NCBI GenBank assembly: GCA_045567335.1
Contig: JBJLCZ010000001.1
Coordinates: 248,001 to 312,000 of the forward strand
Source: Pelagilacustribacter sp045567335
Lineage (GTDB): Bacteria; Pseudomonadota; Alphaproteobacteria; Pelagibacterales; Pelagibacteraceae
Length of the DNA: 64,000 bases
Reading direction: 5' to 3'
Shown here piece after piece: positions 1 to 8,447 of this stretch; the first letter of the stretch is position 1, and every line of letters begins with the position of its first letter. A program made the position numbers and the translations under genes. The notes under the pieces are model-generated. The model was not told where the DNA came from, made no database searches, and saw nothing but the letters and a program-made list of their open reading frames with translations.

Positions 1-508
1 TTATATTAAAATTAAAATTTAAATTTGATAATTCGTAAATTAAAGGCATTAAAATCAATAGTGCGCCTGCTGGGGAAGGAATGCCTTCAAAAAAATTATT
101 TTTCCAGCTTTCATTCTCATTTATTTTAGTTATGTTAAATCTTGCTAATCTTAAGACACAACATACAGAATAAATTAATGTAATGGCCCATCCAATCTTT
201 CCATATTTATTTAATTCCCAAAAATAAATTATAAACGCTGGCGCTATACCAAAACTAACAAAGTCAGTTAAAGAATCTAGTTCCTTTCCAAATTCTGATG
301 TTCCTTTAATTAATCTAGCTATTCTTCCATCAAGAGTATCGAGTAAAGCAGCAAATAAAATAAAAATTACTGCCAATCCAAAATTTTGATCTAATGAAAA
401 TTTAATTGAACTTATTCCAAGACAAACACCAATTAATGTTAAAATATTTGGTAAAATATGTCTTGTTTTTTTAGAGGTGATAATTTTAAAATTTCTATTT
501 TCTTGCAT
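1..508 (-). CDS. pssA: CDP-diacylglycerol--serine O-phosphatidyltransferase (partial)
   Basis: This membrane enzyme makes phosphatidylserine from CDP-diacylglycerol and serine, the first step towards phosphatidylethanolamine. Translating from the ATG at 508 gives an open frame that runs off the left edge without a stop (about 169 residues seen), so the C-terminus is missing. The CDP-alcohol phosphatidyltransferase signature DGx2ARx8Gx3Dx3D is present as DGRIAR, then G, D and D, and it is followed by hydrophobic segments. The gene starts immediately after the psd stop codon (509-511), so the two are co-transcribed and carry out consecutive steps. Identity is clear from the motif together with the neighbour. 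Confidence 0.9.
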   Translation of the reverse strand, partial: MQENRNFKIITSKKTRHILPNILTLIGVCLGISSIKFSLDQNFGLAVIFILFAALLDTLDGRIARLIKGTSEFGKELDSLTDFVSFGIAPAFIIYFWELNKYGKIGWAITLIYSVCCVLRLARFNITKINENESWKNNFFEGIPSPAGALLILMPLIYELSNLNFNFNI

Positions 509-1156
509 TTATTTTTCAGCTAATAAACTTTCTCCTGCCACAACATTTTGACCTAATTTAGCTAATATTTTTCTATCACTAAAATAAATATCTACCCTAC
601 TTCCAAATCTTATCATTCCAATTCTTTCTCCTTGTTGTAAGTTTTGTTTGATAGTGACATCAGTAACAATCCTTCTTGCTATAAGACCCGCAATTTGAAC
701 TACAATTATTTCTTCACCATTATTTGTTTTAATTTTATAATAATTTCTTTCATTTTCCTCACTAGCTTTATCTAATGATGCATTTAAAAATTTTCCCGGT
801 TTGTAGAGAATATCTTCAACAGTGCCTGATGATGGTGTTCGGTTAACATGGCAATTAAAAACATTCATAAAAATGCTTATTTTAGTAAACGATTTATTTT
901 CTAGTGACATTTCTAATGGTCCGGTAGCCTCTGATATATTTGTAATCAATCCATCTGCTGGACTTACTAAAAATTTATCGTCATTAACTGAAAATCTTTC
1001 TGGATCTCTAAAAAAATAATATACCCAAATTGTTACTAGAATTAGTATTAATCCCAAAGGCTTATAAATTATTAAGCTTAAAAACGTTATAATTATGGAT
1101 ATGGCTAAAAATTTAAAGCCTTCTTTATGTATTTTCGGAAATATGTTATTTAGCAT
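509..1156 (-). CDS. psd: Phosphatidylserine decarboxylase proenzyme
   Basis: It decarboxylates phosphatidylserine to phosphatidylethanolamine in the inner membrane. It is the short bacterial form, with an N-terminal hydrophobic hairpin followed by YFFRDPER and SPADG. The self-cleavage site that creates the pyruvoyl group is the Gly-Ser of RFGSRVDIY, about 29 residues from the end. A longer reading from a GTG at 1201 is open (230 aa), but I prefer the ATG at 1156 (215 aa). It places the Met just before the usual IHKEG segment and leaves 71 bp rather than 26 bp to the divergent icd gene. It abuts pssA with no gap. Confidence 0.92.
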   Translation of the reverse strand: MLNNIFPKIHKEGFKFLAISIIITFLSLIIYKPLGLILILVTIWVYYFFRDPERFSVNDDKFLVSPADGLITNISEATGPLEMSLENKSFTKISIFMNVFNCHVNRTPSSGTVEDILYKPGKFLNASLDKASEENERNYYKIKTNNGEEIIVVQIAGLIARRIVTDVTIKQNLQQGERIGMIRFGSRVDIYFSDRKILAKLGQNVVAGESLLAEK

Positions 1157-1227
1157 AATTAATAAGTTTGATAATTTTTCATTAATATGTATAAAAATCA
1201 CACTTAATCAATTTATATTTTTAAATT

Positions 1228-2442
1228 ATGTCTAAAATAAAGGTTAAAAATCCCGTAGTTGAGCTAGATGGTGACGAAATGACTAGAATTATATGGTCAT
1301 TTATTAAAGATAAACTAATCAAGCCATATCTTGATGTGGATCTTAAATACTTTGACCTTGGTATGGAAAGTCGAGATAAATCGGGAGACCAAATCACAAT
1401 CGATGCTGCAAATGCAATAAAACAACACGGTGTAGGTGTTAAATGTGCAACTATTACTCCAGATGAAGCTAGAGTTGAAGAATTTAAATTAAAAAAAATG
1501 TGGAGATCACCTAATGGAACTATACGAAATATTTTAGGTGGCACAGTTTTCAGAGAGCCTATTATTTGTAAAAATGTACCAAAGTTAGTTCCTGGTTGGA
1601 CGATGCCAATTGTTATTGGCAGACATGCTTTTGGTGATCAATATAGAGCCACAGATTTTTTAATTCCAGGTGCAGGTAAAATGGAAATTAAGTGGACTTC
1701 TAAAGATGGAAAAAATAAAAAAGAATTTGAAGTATTTAATTTTCCTGGACCAGGTATTGCTTTAACAATGTATAACTTAGATGATTCTATAAAAAATTTT
1801 GCAAGGGCATGTATGAATTATGGTCTAGAGAGGAAATGGCCAGTTTATTTATCTACCAAAAATACGATTTTAAAATCGTATGACGGAAGATTTAAAGATT
1901 TATTTCAAGAAATTTTTGATAAAGAATTTGCTGATAAATTTAAATCAAAATCAATTACTTATGAACATCGACTAATTGACGATATGGTGGCCTGTGCAAT
2001 GAAATGGAATGGGGGGTACGTATGGGCGTGTAAAAACTATGATGGTGATGTTCAATCAGATACTGTAGCACAAGGGTTTGGATCATTAGGGCTTATGACA
2101 AGTGTATTAATGACTCCAGACGGCAAGACCGTTGAGTCAGAAGCAGCTCACGGAACTGTAACAAGACATTTTAGAATGCATCAGCAAGGTAAGGAAACTT
2201 CTACTAATCCAATAGCTTCTATATTTGCCTGGACAAGAGGTTTGGCTCATAGAGGTAAATTAGATAGTAACGATGAATTGATTAAATTTGCTTCTTCATT
2301 AGAAAAAGTTTGTGTTGAGACAGTTGAAAATGGATCAATGACAAAAGATTTAGCAATTTTGATTGATAAATCTGCAAAGTATTTAACAACAAATCAATTT
2401 TTAGAAGCAATAAATAGTAATTTAAAAAAAAAGCTTAACTAA
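1228..2442 (+). CDS. icd: NADP-dependent isocitrate dehydrogenase
   Basis: It oxidatively decarboxylates isocitrate to 2-oxoglutarate in the TCA cycle and makes NADPH. The 404-residue length and the SPNGTIRNILGGTVFREP substrate-loop segment match the homodimeric, eukaryote-like type II IDH common in alphaproteobacteria, not the E. coli type. The later segment ESEAAHGTVTRHF is the conserved cofactor-binding region. It is divergent from psd. Its 3' end overlaps the 3' end of convergent alaS by 8 bp, with no terminator hairpin between them. Confidence 0.95.
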   Translation: MSKIKVKNPVVELDGDEMTRIIWSFIKDKLIKPYLDVDLKYFDLGMESRDKSGDQITIDAANAIKQHGVGVKCATITPDEARVEEFKLKKMWRSPNGTIRNILGGTVFREPIICKNVPKLVPGWTMPIVIGRHAFGDQYRATDFLIPGAGKMEIKWTSKDGKNKKEFEVFNFPGPGIALTMYNLDDSIKNFARACMNYGLERKWPVYLSTKNTILKSYDGRFKDLFQEIFDKEFADKFKSKSITYEHRLIDDMVACAMKWNGGYVWACKNYDGDVQSDTVAQGFGSLGLMTSVLMTPDGKTVESEAAHGTVTRHFRMHQQGKETSTNPIASIFAWTRGLAHRGKLDSNDELIKFASSLEKVCVETVENGSMTKDLAILIDKSAKYLTTNQFLEAINSNLKKKLN

Positions 2443-5104
2443 TCTTTTTACTCAAAATTTTAAAGGCTTCTTCAATTTTATTTTTATTTACACCTCCTGC
2501 TTGAGCAAAATCTTTTCTACCACCTCCGCCTTTTCCACCAAGTACTTCTGCAACTTCTTTGACTAATTTAACAGCATCAAATCTATTAACCAACGTTTCT
2601 GTTACACCAATAGCAACACCAATTTTTCCTTCAAAAGTACAGCATGCCATTATAATTCCTGATTTAATTTCTTTTTTCCCTTGATCAACTACATTTCGCA
2701 ATTCTTTTGAAGGTAATCCGTTAAGAACTTGTTTTCTAAAAATAAAATTACCAAATTTATTGTCTATTATTTTATTTTTATTTTGAATAATATTTTTTAT
2801 CTTAGCTTGATCTAATTGTTTGCTCAAATTTTTTAAGTTTTCACTAAGTTGTAAATTTTTAGTATAATTTGGTTTGATGTTTAATTTTTCTAGTTCTTTT
2901 TCAATAACTTGAATTTGATTAGATAAATTTTTATTCTTATTTGCTTTACTTTCACTGCATGATTTTTCAAATTTTTTTAATTGAACATCTCTTAAAGCTT
3001 CTACACGCCTAACACCAGACGCTATAGAGGATTGACTAATTACTTTAAACTCTCCTATTTCATTGGTGTTTTTAACATGTGTACCACCACAAAGTTCTGT
3101 AGAAAAAAAACTATTATTCTCTTTTCCCATAAATACTACTCTTACCTCATCGCCATATTTTTCACCAAATAACGCTAAAGCTCCTAATCCCACAGCTTCT
3201 TTTGGGGTCATAATTCTCGTTTGAACTTCACTTGAATTAACAATAAATTTATTCACAATTTCATTTATTTTGTCCATTTCTTTTTCTTCAATGGGTTTGT
3301 TATGACTAAAATCGAACCTTAATCTTTCAGGACTTACTAATGAACCCTTTTGCATTACATGTTTCCCTAGAATTTGTCTTAAAGATTCATGTAAAAGATG
3401 AGTGGCAGAATGATAAGCTTTTGAATTATTTCTTCTTATTATGTCAATTGATAGATTAACAGTTTCTCCAATTTTGATAGAACCTTTTTCTATTCTTCCA
3501 ATATGAACAATAAGATCTCCGACTTTTTTTTGAGTGTCATTAACTTTTATTTTACAATCAATTGTTTGAATGAATCCTTGATCGCCTACTTGACCTCCTG
3601 ACTCACCATAAAATGGAGTTTGATTAGTTATAATCTCTACTTCATCATTAACTTTAGCAGTTTCAACAAATTGATTATCTTTTAAAATTTTTAAAACTAT
3701 ACCCTCAGCTTTTTCGAATTCATAACCTAAAAATTCAGTTGGTCTCAACTTTTCTCTTATTTCAAACCATTTTTTCTCAACTAATTTATCTCCTGATCCT
3801 TTCCAGTTTGCTCTAGCAAGTTTTTTACTATTTTCCATTTCATTTTCAAAAGACTTAATATCAACTTTTATATTCTTAGTTTTTAAAATATCTGCTGTTA
3901 AATCTAAAGGAAAACCATAAGTGTCGTATAACTTAAAGGCAACAGGTCCAGGTAAAATATTATTTTGAACTTTTTCTAGATTTTCATTAAGAATTTTTAA
4001 TCCTCTTTCTAATAATGTTGAAAATTTTTCTTCTTCATTTTTTAATGTTTCTAAAATTAAATCTTTTCCAGTATTTAATTCAGGATAGCTAGTTTTCATT
4101 TCACTTAATAGCACTTTAAATAATTTGTGAAATATTGGATTTTTGCTACCTAGCGTATGTGCGTGCCTCATCCCTCTTCTCATTATTCTTCTCAAAACAT
4201 ATCCTCGTCCTTCATTAGACGGAAGAATTCCTTCTGCAATTAAAAAACTACTAGCTCTAAGATGATCTGAAATAACTCTGTGACTTGCAATTGTTTTTTC
4301 GTTTATTGGTGTTTTAGTGATTTCTGATGAAGCTGATATAATTTTTTTAAAGTGGTCTATTTTATAATTATCATGTGTTCCTTGAAGTACCGCTGTCATT
4401 CTTTCTAAACCCATTCCAGTATCTACTGATGGCTTTGGTAAACTTATTCTTTTTTCTTTAGTAATTTGCTCAAATTGCATGAATACAAGATTCCATATTT
4501 CTATAAATCTGTCTCCATCTTCACCAGGGCTACCTGGTGGTCCCCCTTGGAGTTTGTCTCCATGATCAAAAAAAATTTCCGAACAAGGTCCACAAGGGCC
4601 TGTATCTCCCATAGACCAAAAATTATCTGATGTTTTAATTTTGATAATTTTATCTTCGCTTAAACCAGCAATTTTTTTCCAAAGATTAAATGAATCTTCA
4701 TCTTCATGGTAAACTGTGACTAAGAGTTTTTCTTTAGATAAACCAAAATCTTTAATTAATAAATTCCAAGCATGAATTATGGCTTGTTCTTTAAAATAAT
4801 CTCCAAAAGAAAAATTTCCTAACATTTCAAAAAAAGTATGGTGTCTAGGAGTGTAACCAACATTTTCAAGATCATTATGTTTTCCTCCAGCCCTAACGCA
4901 CTTTTGGGATGTGGTAGCAGTTTTAAAAGGTTTTTTTTCTAATCCCGTAAACACATTTTTAAACTGAACCATTCCTGAATTAGTAAACATTAACGTTGGG
5001 TCGTTATTAGGAACTAAATTGCTTGAGTCTACAATTTGATGATTATTCTTTTTAAAATAATCAAGAAATTTACTTCTAACATCAGTCAATAAAATTTGGC
5101 TCAT
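2435..5104 (-). CDS. alaS: Alanine--tRNA ligase
   Basis: This cytoplasmic enzyme charges tRNA-Ala. At 889 residues it is full length. The class II catalytic core is at the N-terminus (TFTNSGMVQFK near residue 40, then HTFFEMLGNFSFGDYF). A middle tRNA-recognition region follows. The editing domain has the zinc/active-site motifs HSATHLLHE and ELCGGTHV. The C-terminal DHHA1 domain has the glycine-rich GGKGGGGRKDFAQAGG segment. It overlaps icd tail to tail. Upstream lies the DUF779 gene, 36 bp away on the same strand. Confidence 0.97.
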   Translation of the reverse strand: MSQILLTDVRSKFLDYFKKNNHQIVDSSNLVPNNDPTLMFTNSGMVQFKNVFTGLEKKPFKTATTSQKCVRAGGKHNDLENVGYTPRHHTFFEMLGNFSFGDYFKEQAIIHAWNLLIKDFGLSKEKLLVTVYHEDEDSFNLWKKIAGLSEDKIIKIKTSDNFWSMGDTGPCGPCSEIFFDHGDKLQGGPPGSPGEDGDRFIEIWNLVFMQFEQITKEKRISLPKPSVDTGMGLERMTAVLQGTHDNYKIDHFKKIISASSEITKTPINEKTIASHRVISDHLRASSFLIAEGILPSNEGRGYVLRRIMRRGMRHAHTLGSKNPIFHKLFKVLLSEMKTSYPELNTGKDLILETLKNEEEKFSTLLERGLKILNENLEKVQNNILPGPVAFKLYDTYGFPLDLTADILKTKNIKVDIKSFENEMENSKKLARANWKGSGDKLVEKKWFEIREKLRPTEFLGYEFEKAEGIVLKILKDNQFVETAKVNDEVEIITNQTPFYGESGGQVGDQGFIQTIDCKIKVNDTQKKVGDLIVHIGRIEKGSIKIGETVNLSIDIIRRNNSKAYHSATHLLHESLRQILGKHVMQKGSLVSPERLRFDFSHNKPIEEKEMDKINEIVNKFIVNSSEVQTRIMTPKEAVGLGALALFGEKYGDEVRVVFMGKENNSFFSTELCGGTHVKNTNEIGEFKVISQSSIASGVRRVEALRDVQLKKFEKSCSESKANKNKNLSNQIQVIEKELEKLNIKPNYTKNLQLSENLKNLSKQLDQAKIKNIIQNKNKIIDNKFGNFIFRKQVLNGLPSKELRNVVDQGKKEIKSGIIMACCTFEGKIGVAIGVTETLVNRFDAVKLVKEVAEVLGGKGGGGRKDFAQAGGVNKNKIEEAFKILSKKIS

Positions 5105-5140
5105 GCCCTATTAGATACAGATATTTTTTAAGTTGTCTAT

Positions 5141-5485
5141 TTAGTTTTTTTCATCTTCAACTAGACATATCTCAGACTTTGTTAAAAATCTTCTTCCAGT
5201 CCCATTATCTAATGAAAACATACCACCAATGCCCTTTACAGCGTCTATGGTTAGGTCTGTATGCTTCCATTTATCATGTTGGTCTTCATTCATATAAAAC
5301 GGGGTACCATCAATTTCACCTAATTTAATATCGCTATTACCTACCATATATTCTTTTGCTGGATAACACATTGGTGCACTGCCATCGCAACATCCTCCTG
5401 ATTGGTGAAATAGAAGATCATTTCCATGAACTTCTTTAAGATCACTTAACAATTTTTTAGCTGATAAAGTTGCTTTAACTTTCAT
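5141..5485 (-). CDS. DUF779 family protein, partner of aldehyde dehydrogenase
   Basis: This is a small protein of 114 residues with an unusually cysteine-rich N-terminal third (SGGCCDGSAPMCYP, Cys 32, 33 and 40), which suggests metal or redox chemistry. The family is known as DUF779 and is typically encoded next to ExaC/AldB-type acetaldehyde dehydrogenases. Here it lies 44 bp downstream of such a gene on the same strand, with a strong hairpin between them. Its biochemical role is not established. I infer a helper role for the dehydrogenase, such as metal delivery or redox maintenance. Confidence 0.85.
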   Translation of the reverse strand: MKVKATLSAKKLLSDLKEVHGNDLLFHQSGGCCDGSAPMCYPAKEYMVGNSDIKLGEIDGTPFYMNEDQHDKWKHTDLTIDAVKGIGGMFSLDNGTGRRFLTKSEICLVEDEKN

Positions 5486-5493
5486 ATTTATAA

Positions 5494-5514
5494 GGCCCGT
5501 AGGTTATACGGGCC
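5494..5514 (-). terminator. Hairpin between aldehyde dehydrogenase and DUF779 genes
   Basis: A perfect 8-bp stem, GGCCCGTA (5494-5501) with TACGGGCC (5507-5514), encloses a 5-nt loop. It is strikingly GC-rich for this genome. There is no good U-tract on the minus strand, so it may be a weak terminator, an attenuator or an mRNA-stability element that sets the dose of the downstream DUF779 protein relative to the dehydrogenase. Confidence 0.5.
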
Positions 5515-5529
5515 ATTATAATATATCGT

Positions 5530-7083
5530 TTAAAAGAATCCTAATTTTTTCTCACTGTAAGACACGTGTAGATTTTTCACTTGTCTATAATGATTTAGCA
5601 TCATTTTGTGAGTTTCTCTTCCGATTCCAGATTGTTTGTATCCACCAAATGCAGCATGTGCAGGATAAGCATGGTAGCAATTAGTCCAAACTCTACCTGC
5701 TTGTATGCCTCTACCCATTCTATAAGCAACGTTTCCATCTCTAGTCCAAACACCTGCGCCTAATCCGTAAAGAGTATCATTAGCAATTTCTAAAGCTTCT
5801 TTTTCATCTTTAAACTTAGTAACCGAGACTACTGGTCCAAAGATCTCTTCTTGAAATATTCGCATATTGTTTTTACCTTCAAAAATAGTTGGTTGAATAT
5901 AATTACCTTTCTCCAAACCACTATTTAATTTAGCAACTGATCCTCCAGTTAGAACCTTGGCTCCTTCTTTCTTACCTAAATCTAAATAAGATTTTATTTT
6001 TTCCATTTGTTCTAATGAAGCTTGTGCTCCAATCATAGTTTCCATTTTTAAAGGATTGTCTTGCTTAACAGCTTTAGTTCTTTTTATAGCCTTCTCCATA
6101 AACTTATCATAAATAGAAGCTTGAACTAATGCTCTACTCGGGCAAGTACATACTTCACCTTGATTAAGAGTAAACATAGCGAAGCCTTCTAAACATTTAT
6201 CAAAGAAGTCGTCATCTTTTGACATAACATCTTCAAAGAAAATATTAGGAGACTTACCTCCTAATTCCAAAGTTATCGGAATCAAGTTTTGAGATGCGTA
6301 CTGCATAATTAAACGTCCAGTAGTAGTTTCACCAGTAAAAGCTATCTTTCTAATTCTTTTAGAAGAAGCTAAAGGCTTACCTGCTTCAAGACCATAACCA
6401 CTAACAATGTTAACTACACCTGCTGGCAGAAGATCACCAATTAATTCCATTAAAAGTAATATTGATGCTGGTGTCTGTTCAGCTGGTTTTAAAACTACGC
6501 AATTCCCGGCTGCTAAAGCTGGAGCTAGTTTCCAAGTAGCCATTAATAATGGAAAGTTCCAAGGTATAATTTGACCAACTACACCAAGAGGTTCAGGTAT
6601 ATGATAAGAATATTCACTATTACTTATCTCAGCTACAGAACCTTCTTCGGCTCTTATAACTCCTGCAAAATATCTCCAATGATCAACTACTAATGGCATA
6701 TCCGCTGCCATACATTCTCTAATTGGTTTACCATTATCTAAACACTCAGCTGTAGCTAATAGATTCAAATTTTTTTCTATTACATCAGCAATTTTTAAAA
6801 GAATGTTTGATCTTTCAGTAATTGAAGTCTTTCCCCATGTAGGAAAAGCTGCGTGAGCTGCATCTAAAGCTGCATCTACGTCTTTTTCATTCGATCTTGG
6901 CACCTGACAGATTACTTCATTTGTAATAGGTGTAGTATTATCAAAATATTTTCCAGATTTTGGTTCTACAAATTTACCACCAATAAAATTTCCATATTTC
7001 GATTTAAATGGAAACTTAACTTTTAAGTGTGAAGTATCTATGGAAGATGACATCTTCGAGCTTTTTGCTTGTTGTGTGCTCAT
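5530..7083 (-). CDS. Aldehyde dehydrogenase, ExaC/AldB (acetaldehyde dehydrogenase) type
   Basis: It oxidises a short aldehyde to the acid with NAD(P)+. At 517 residues it is full length. The conserved Glu lies in TLELGGKSPN (about residue 273) and the catalytic Cys in NQGEVCTCPSR (Cys312). The extra CTC cysteine is typical of the ExaC/AldB branch, and IPWNFPLL begins the cofactor domain. The start follows a strong purine-rich ribosome site just upstream of 7083. The downstream DUF779 gene strengthens assignment to the acetaldehyde/ethanol-oxidation branch. The exact substrate cannot be read from sequence. In SAR11 it could serve volatile C2 compounds. Confidence 0.92.
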   Translation of the reverse strand: MSTQQAKSSKMSSSIDTSHLKVKFPFKSKYGNFIGGKFVEPKSGKYFDNTTPITNEVICQVPRSNEKDVDAALDAAHAAFPTWGKTSITERSNILLKIADVIEKNLNLLATAECLDNGKPIRECMAADMPLVVDHWRYFAGVIRAEEGSVAEISNSEYSYHIPEPLGVVGQIIPWNFPLLMATWKLAPALAAGNCVVLKPAEQTPASILLLMELIGDLLPAGVVNIVSGYGLEAGKPLASSKRIRKIAFTGETTTGRLIMQYASQNLIPITLELGGKSPNIFFEDVMSKDDDFFDKCLEGFAMFTLNQGEVCTCPSRALVQASIYDKFMEKAIKRTKAVKQDNPLKMETMIGAQASLEQMEKIKSYLDLGKKEGAKVLTGGSVAKLNSGLEKGNYIQPTIFEGKNNMRIFQEEIFGPVVSVTKFKDEKEALEIANDTLYGLGAGVWTRDGNVAYRMGRGIQAGRVWTNCYHAYPAHAAFGGYKQSGIGRETHKMMLNHYRQVKNLHVSYSEKKLGFF

Positions 7084-7204
7084 TATTCCTCCTTTTTTTG
7101 ATTTTTTTTAAATTAAATCCAAAATAAAAGTAATTGTATAGAGGAAAATTTGTTGTGATATTTTCTAATAGCTAAATATTGATTTTATCAATTATAAGTT
7201 GTTT

Positions 7205-7239
7205 GTTTCATGAGAAACTGGGGGAAGTGATTCCCCCAG
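7205..7239 (-). terminator. Tandem hairpins downstream of recA
   Basis: Two adjacent inverted repeats follow the recA stop. One, 7218-7239, is a 9-bp GC-rich stem, CTGGGGGAA with TTCCCCCAG, around a 4-nt loop. The other is GTTTC/GAAAC at 7205-7218, with an ATGA loop. On the minus strand only a short T-run follows the strong hairpin. It is probably the recA transcript end. Confidence 0.65.
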
Positions 7240-7252
7240 ATACATAAGATGG

Positions 7253-8368
7253 CTACTTATTTTCTTTATTGTCTTTGTCTTTATCGCTAATTTTTTCTTC
7301 TGGCTTTGGGTTGCCTTCTAACTCTTTAGTAATTGCAGCTGCTTGATCTCTAATTACTTTTTCTATTTCAACAGCAACATTTGGATTTTTTTCTAAATAT
7401 ATTTTGGCATTTTCCCTACCTTGACCTATTTTTTCTCCTTTGTAGGCATACCACGCACCTGATTTTTCTACTACGCCGGCTTTAGCACCAAGATCGACTA
7501 ATTCTCCTACTTTACTAATTCCTTTTCCATACATTAAATCAAATTCTACTACTTTAAATGGTGGGGCTACTTTATTTTTAATAACTTTAACTCTTGTTGA
7601 GTTTCCAATTATTTGATCTTTATCTTTTATAGCTCCTATTCTTCTTATATCCATTCTTACAGAGGAATAGAACTTTAACGCATTTCCACCAGATGTTGTT
7701 TCTGGATTTCCAAACATAACACCAATTTTCATTCTAATTTGGTTTATAAAAATAACCATTGTGTTTGATTTAGAAACTGATCCAGTTAATTTTCTTAAGG
7801 CTTGACTCATAAGTCTTGATTGAAGTCCTACATGGTGATCTCCCATTTCACCCTCTAGTTCTGCTTTTGGAGTTAATGCTGCCACAGAATCTACAACTAA
7901 AACTGAAATTGAACCTGATTTTATTAATGTATCAGTTATTTCTAAAGCTTGTTCTCCTGTATCTGGCTGGGATATTAATAACTCTTCTGTTTTTACTCCT
8001 AATTTTTTCGCATAAATTGGATCCATCGCGTGCTCTGCATCAACAAATGCACATATTCCACCTGCTTTTTGAGCTTCTGCAACAACTTGAAGTGCTAAGG
8101 TTGTTTTTCCAGATGATTCTGGTCCATAAACTTCGATAATTCTTCCTTTTGGCAAACCACCTATACCAAGCGCCAAATCTAAACTCAACGAACCAGTAGA
8201 AACAGCCTCTATATCTAATGCTTGTTGCTGACCAAGTCTCATTACTGAACCTTTTCCAAAATTTTGATCTATTTGACTAATGGCAGCTTCTAAAGACTTG
8301 TTTTTTTCTTTTAATTCTTGATCTTTTTTATTGTCAGTTTTGACAACTTTTAAATTATTTTTTGTCAT
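7253..8368 (-). CDS. recA: Recombinase RecA
   Basis: This is the ATP-dependent DNA strand-exchange protein for homologous recombination and SOS signalling. Its 371 residues include the Walker A motif GPESSGKTT (82-90), the segment MDPIYAKKLGV, the L2-region FINQIRMKIGVMFGNPETT, and a charged lysine-rich C-terminal tail. An N-terminal extension of about 20 polar residues precedes the usual core. The gene has its own upstream gap (8369-8447) and its own terminator, so it is probably monocistronic. A possible LexA-like half-matched box lies upstream. Confidence 0.98.
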   Translation of the reverse strand: MTKNNLKVVKTDNKKDQELKEKNKSLEAAISQIDQNFGKGSVMRLGQQQALDIEAVSTGSLSLDLALGIGGLPKGRIIEVYGPESSGKTTLALQVVAEAQKAGGICAFVDAEHAMDPIYAKKLGVKTEELLISQPDTGEQALEITDTLIKSGSISVLVVDSVAALTPKAELEGEMGDHHVGLQSRLMSQALRKLTGSVSKSNTMVIFINQIRMKIGVMFGNPETTSGGNALKFYSSVRMDIRRIGAIKDKDQIIGNSTRVKVIKNKVAPPFKVVEFDLMYGKGISKVGELVDLGAKAGVVEKSGAWYAYKGEKIGQGRENAKIYLEKNPNVAVEIEKVIRDQAAAITKELEGNPKPEEKISDKDKDNKENK

Positions 8369-8406
8369 TTTTATCCTTTTTTTTGTTTCGAATCGTTAAA
8401 ATAACT

Positions 8407-8421
8407 GTACACCTTTTGTTC
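8407..8421. promoter_or_regulatory. Possible LexA-like box upstream of recA
   Basis: The plus strand reads GTAC, seven bases, then GTTC. The alphaproteobacterial LexA box is GTTC-N7-GTTC, so this has one mismatch in eight fixed bases. It lies about 40 bp upstream of the recA start, where an operator would be expected. A match this short could occur by chance in AT-rich DNA. Confidence 0.3.
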
Positions 8422-8447
8422 TTTTTTTCAAGATATTAAATTTAAAC

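Noticed and set aside
822..1019. 65-codon plus-strand frame inside psd
   Set aside because: It is antisense to the conserved psd coding region, has no ribosome site and no family resemblance, so it is a shadow frame.
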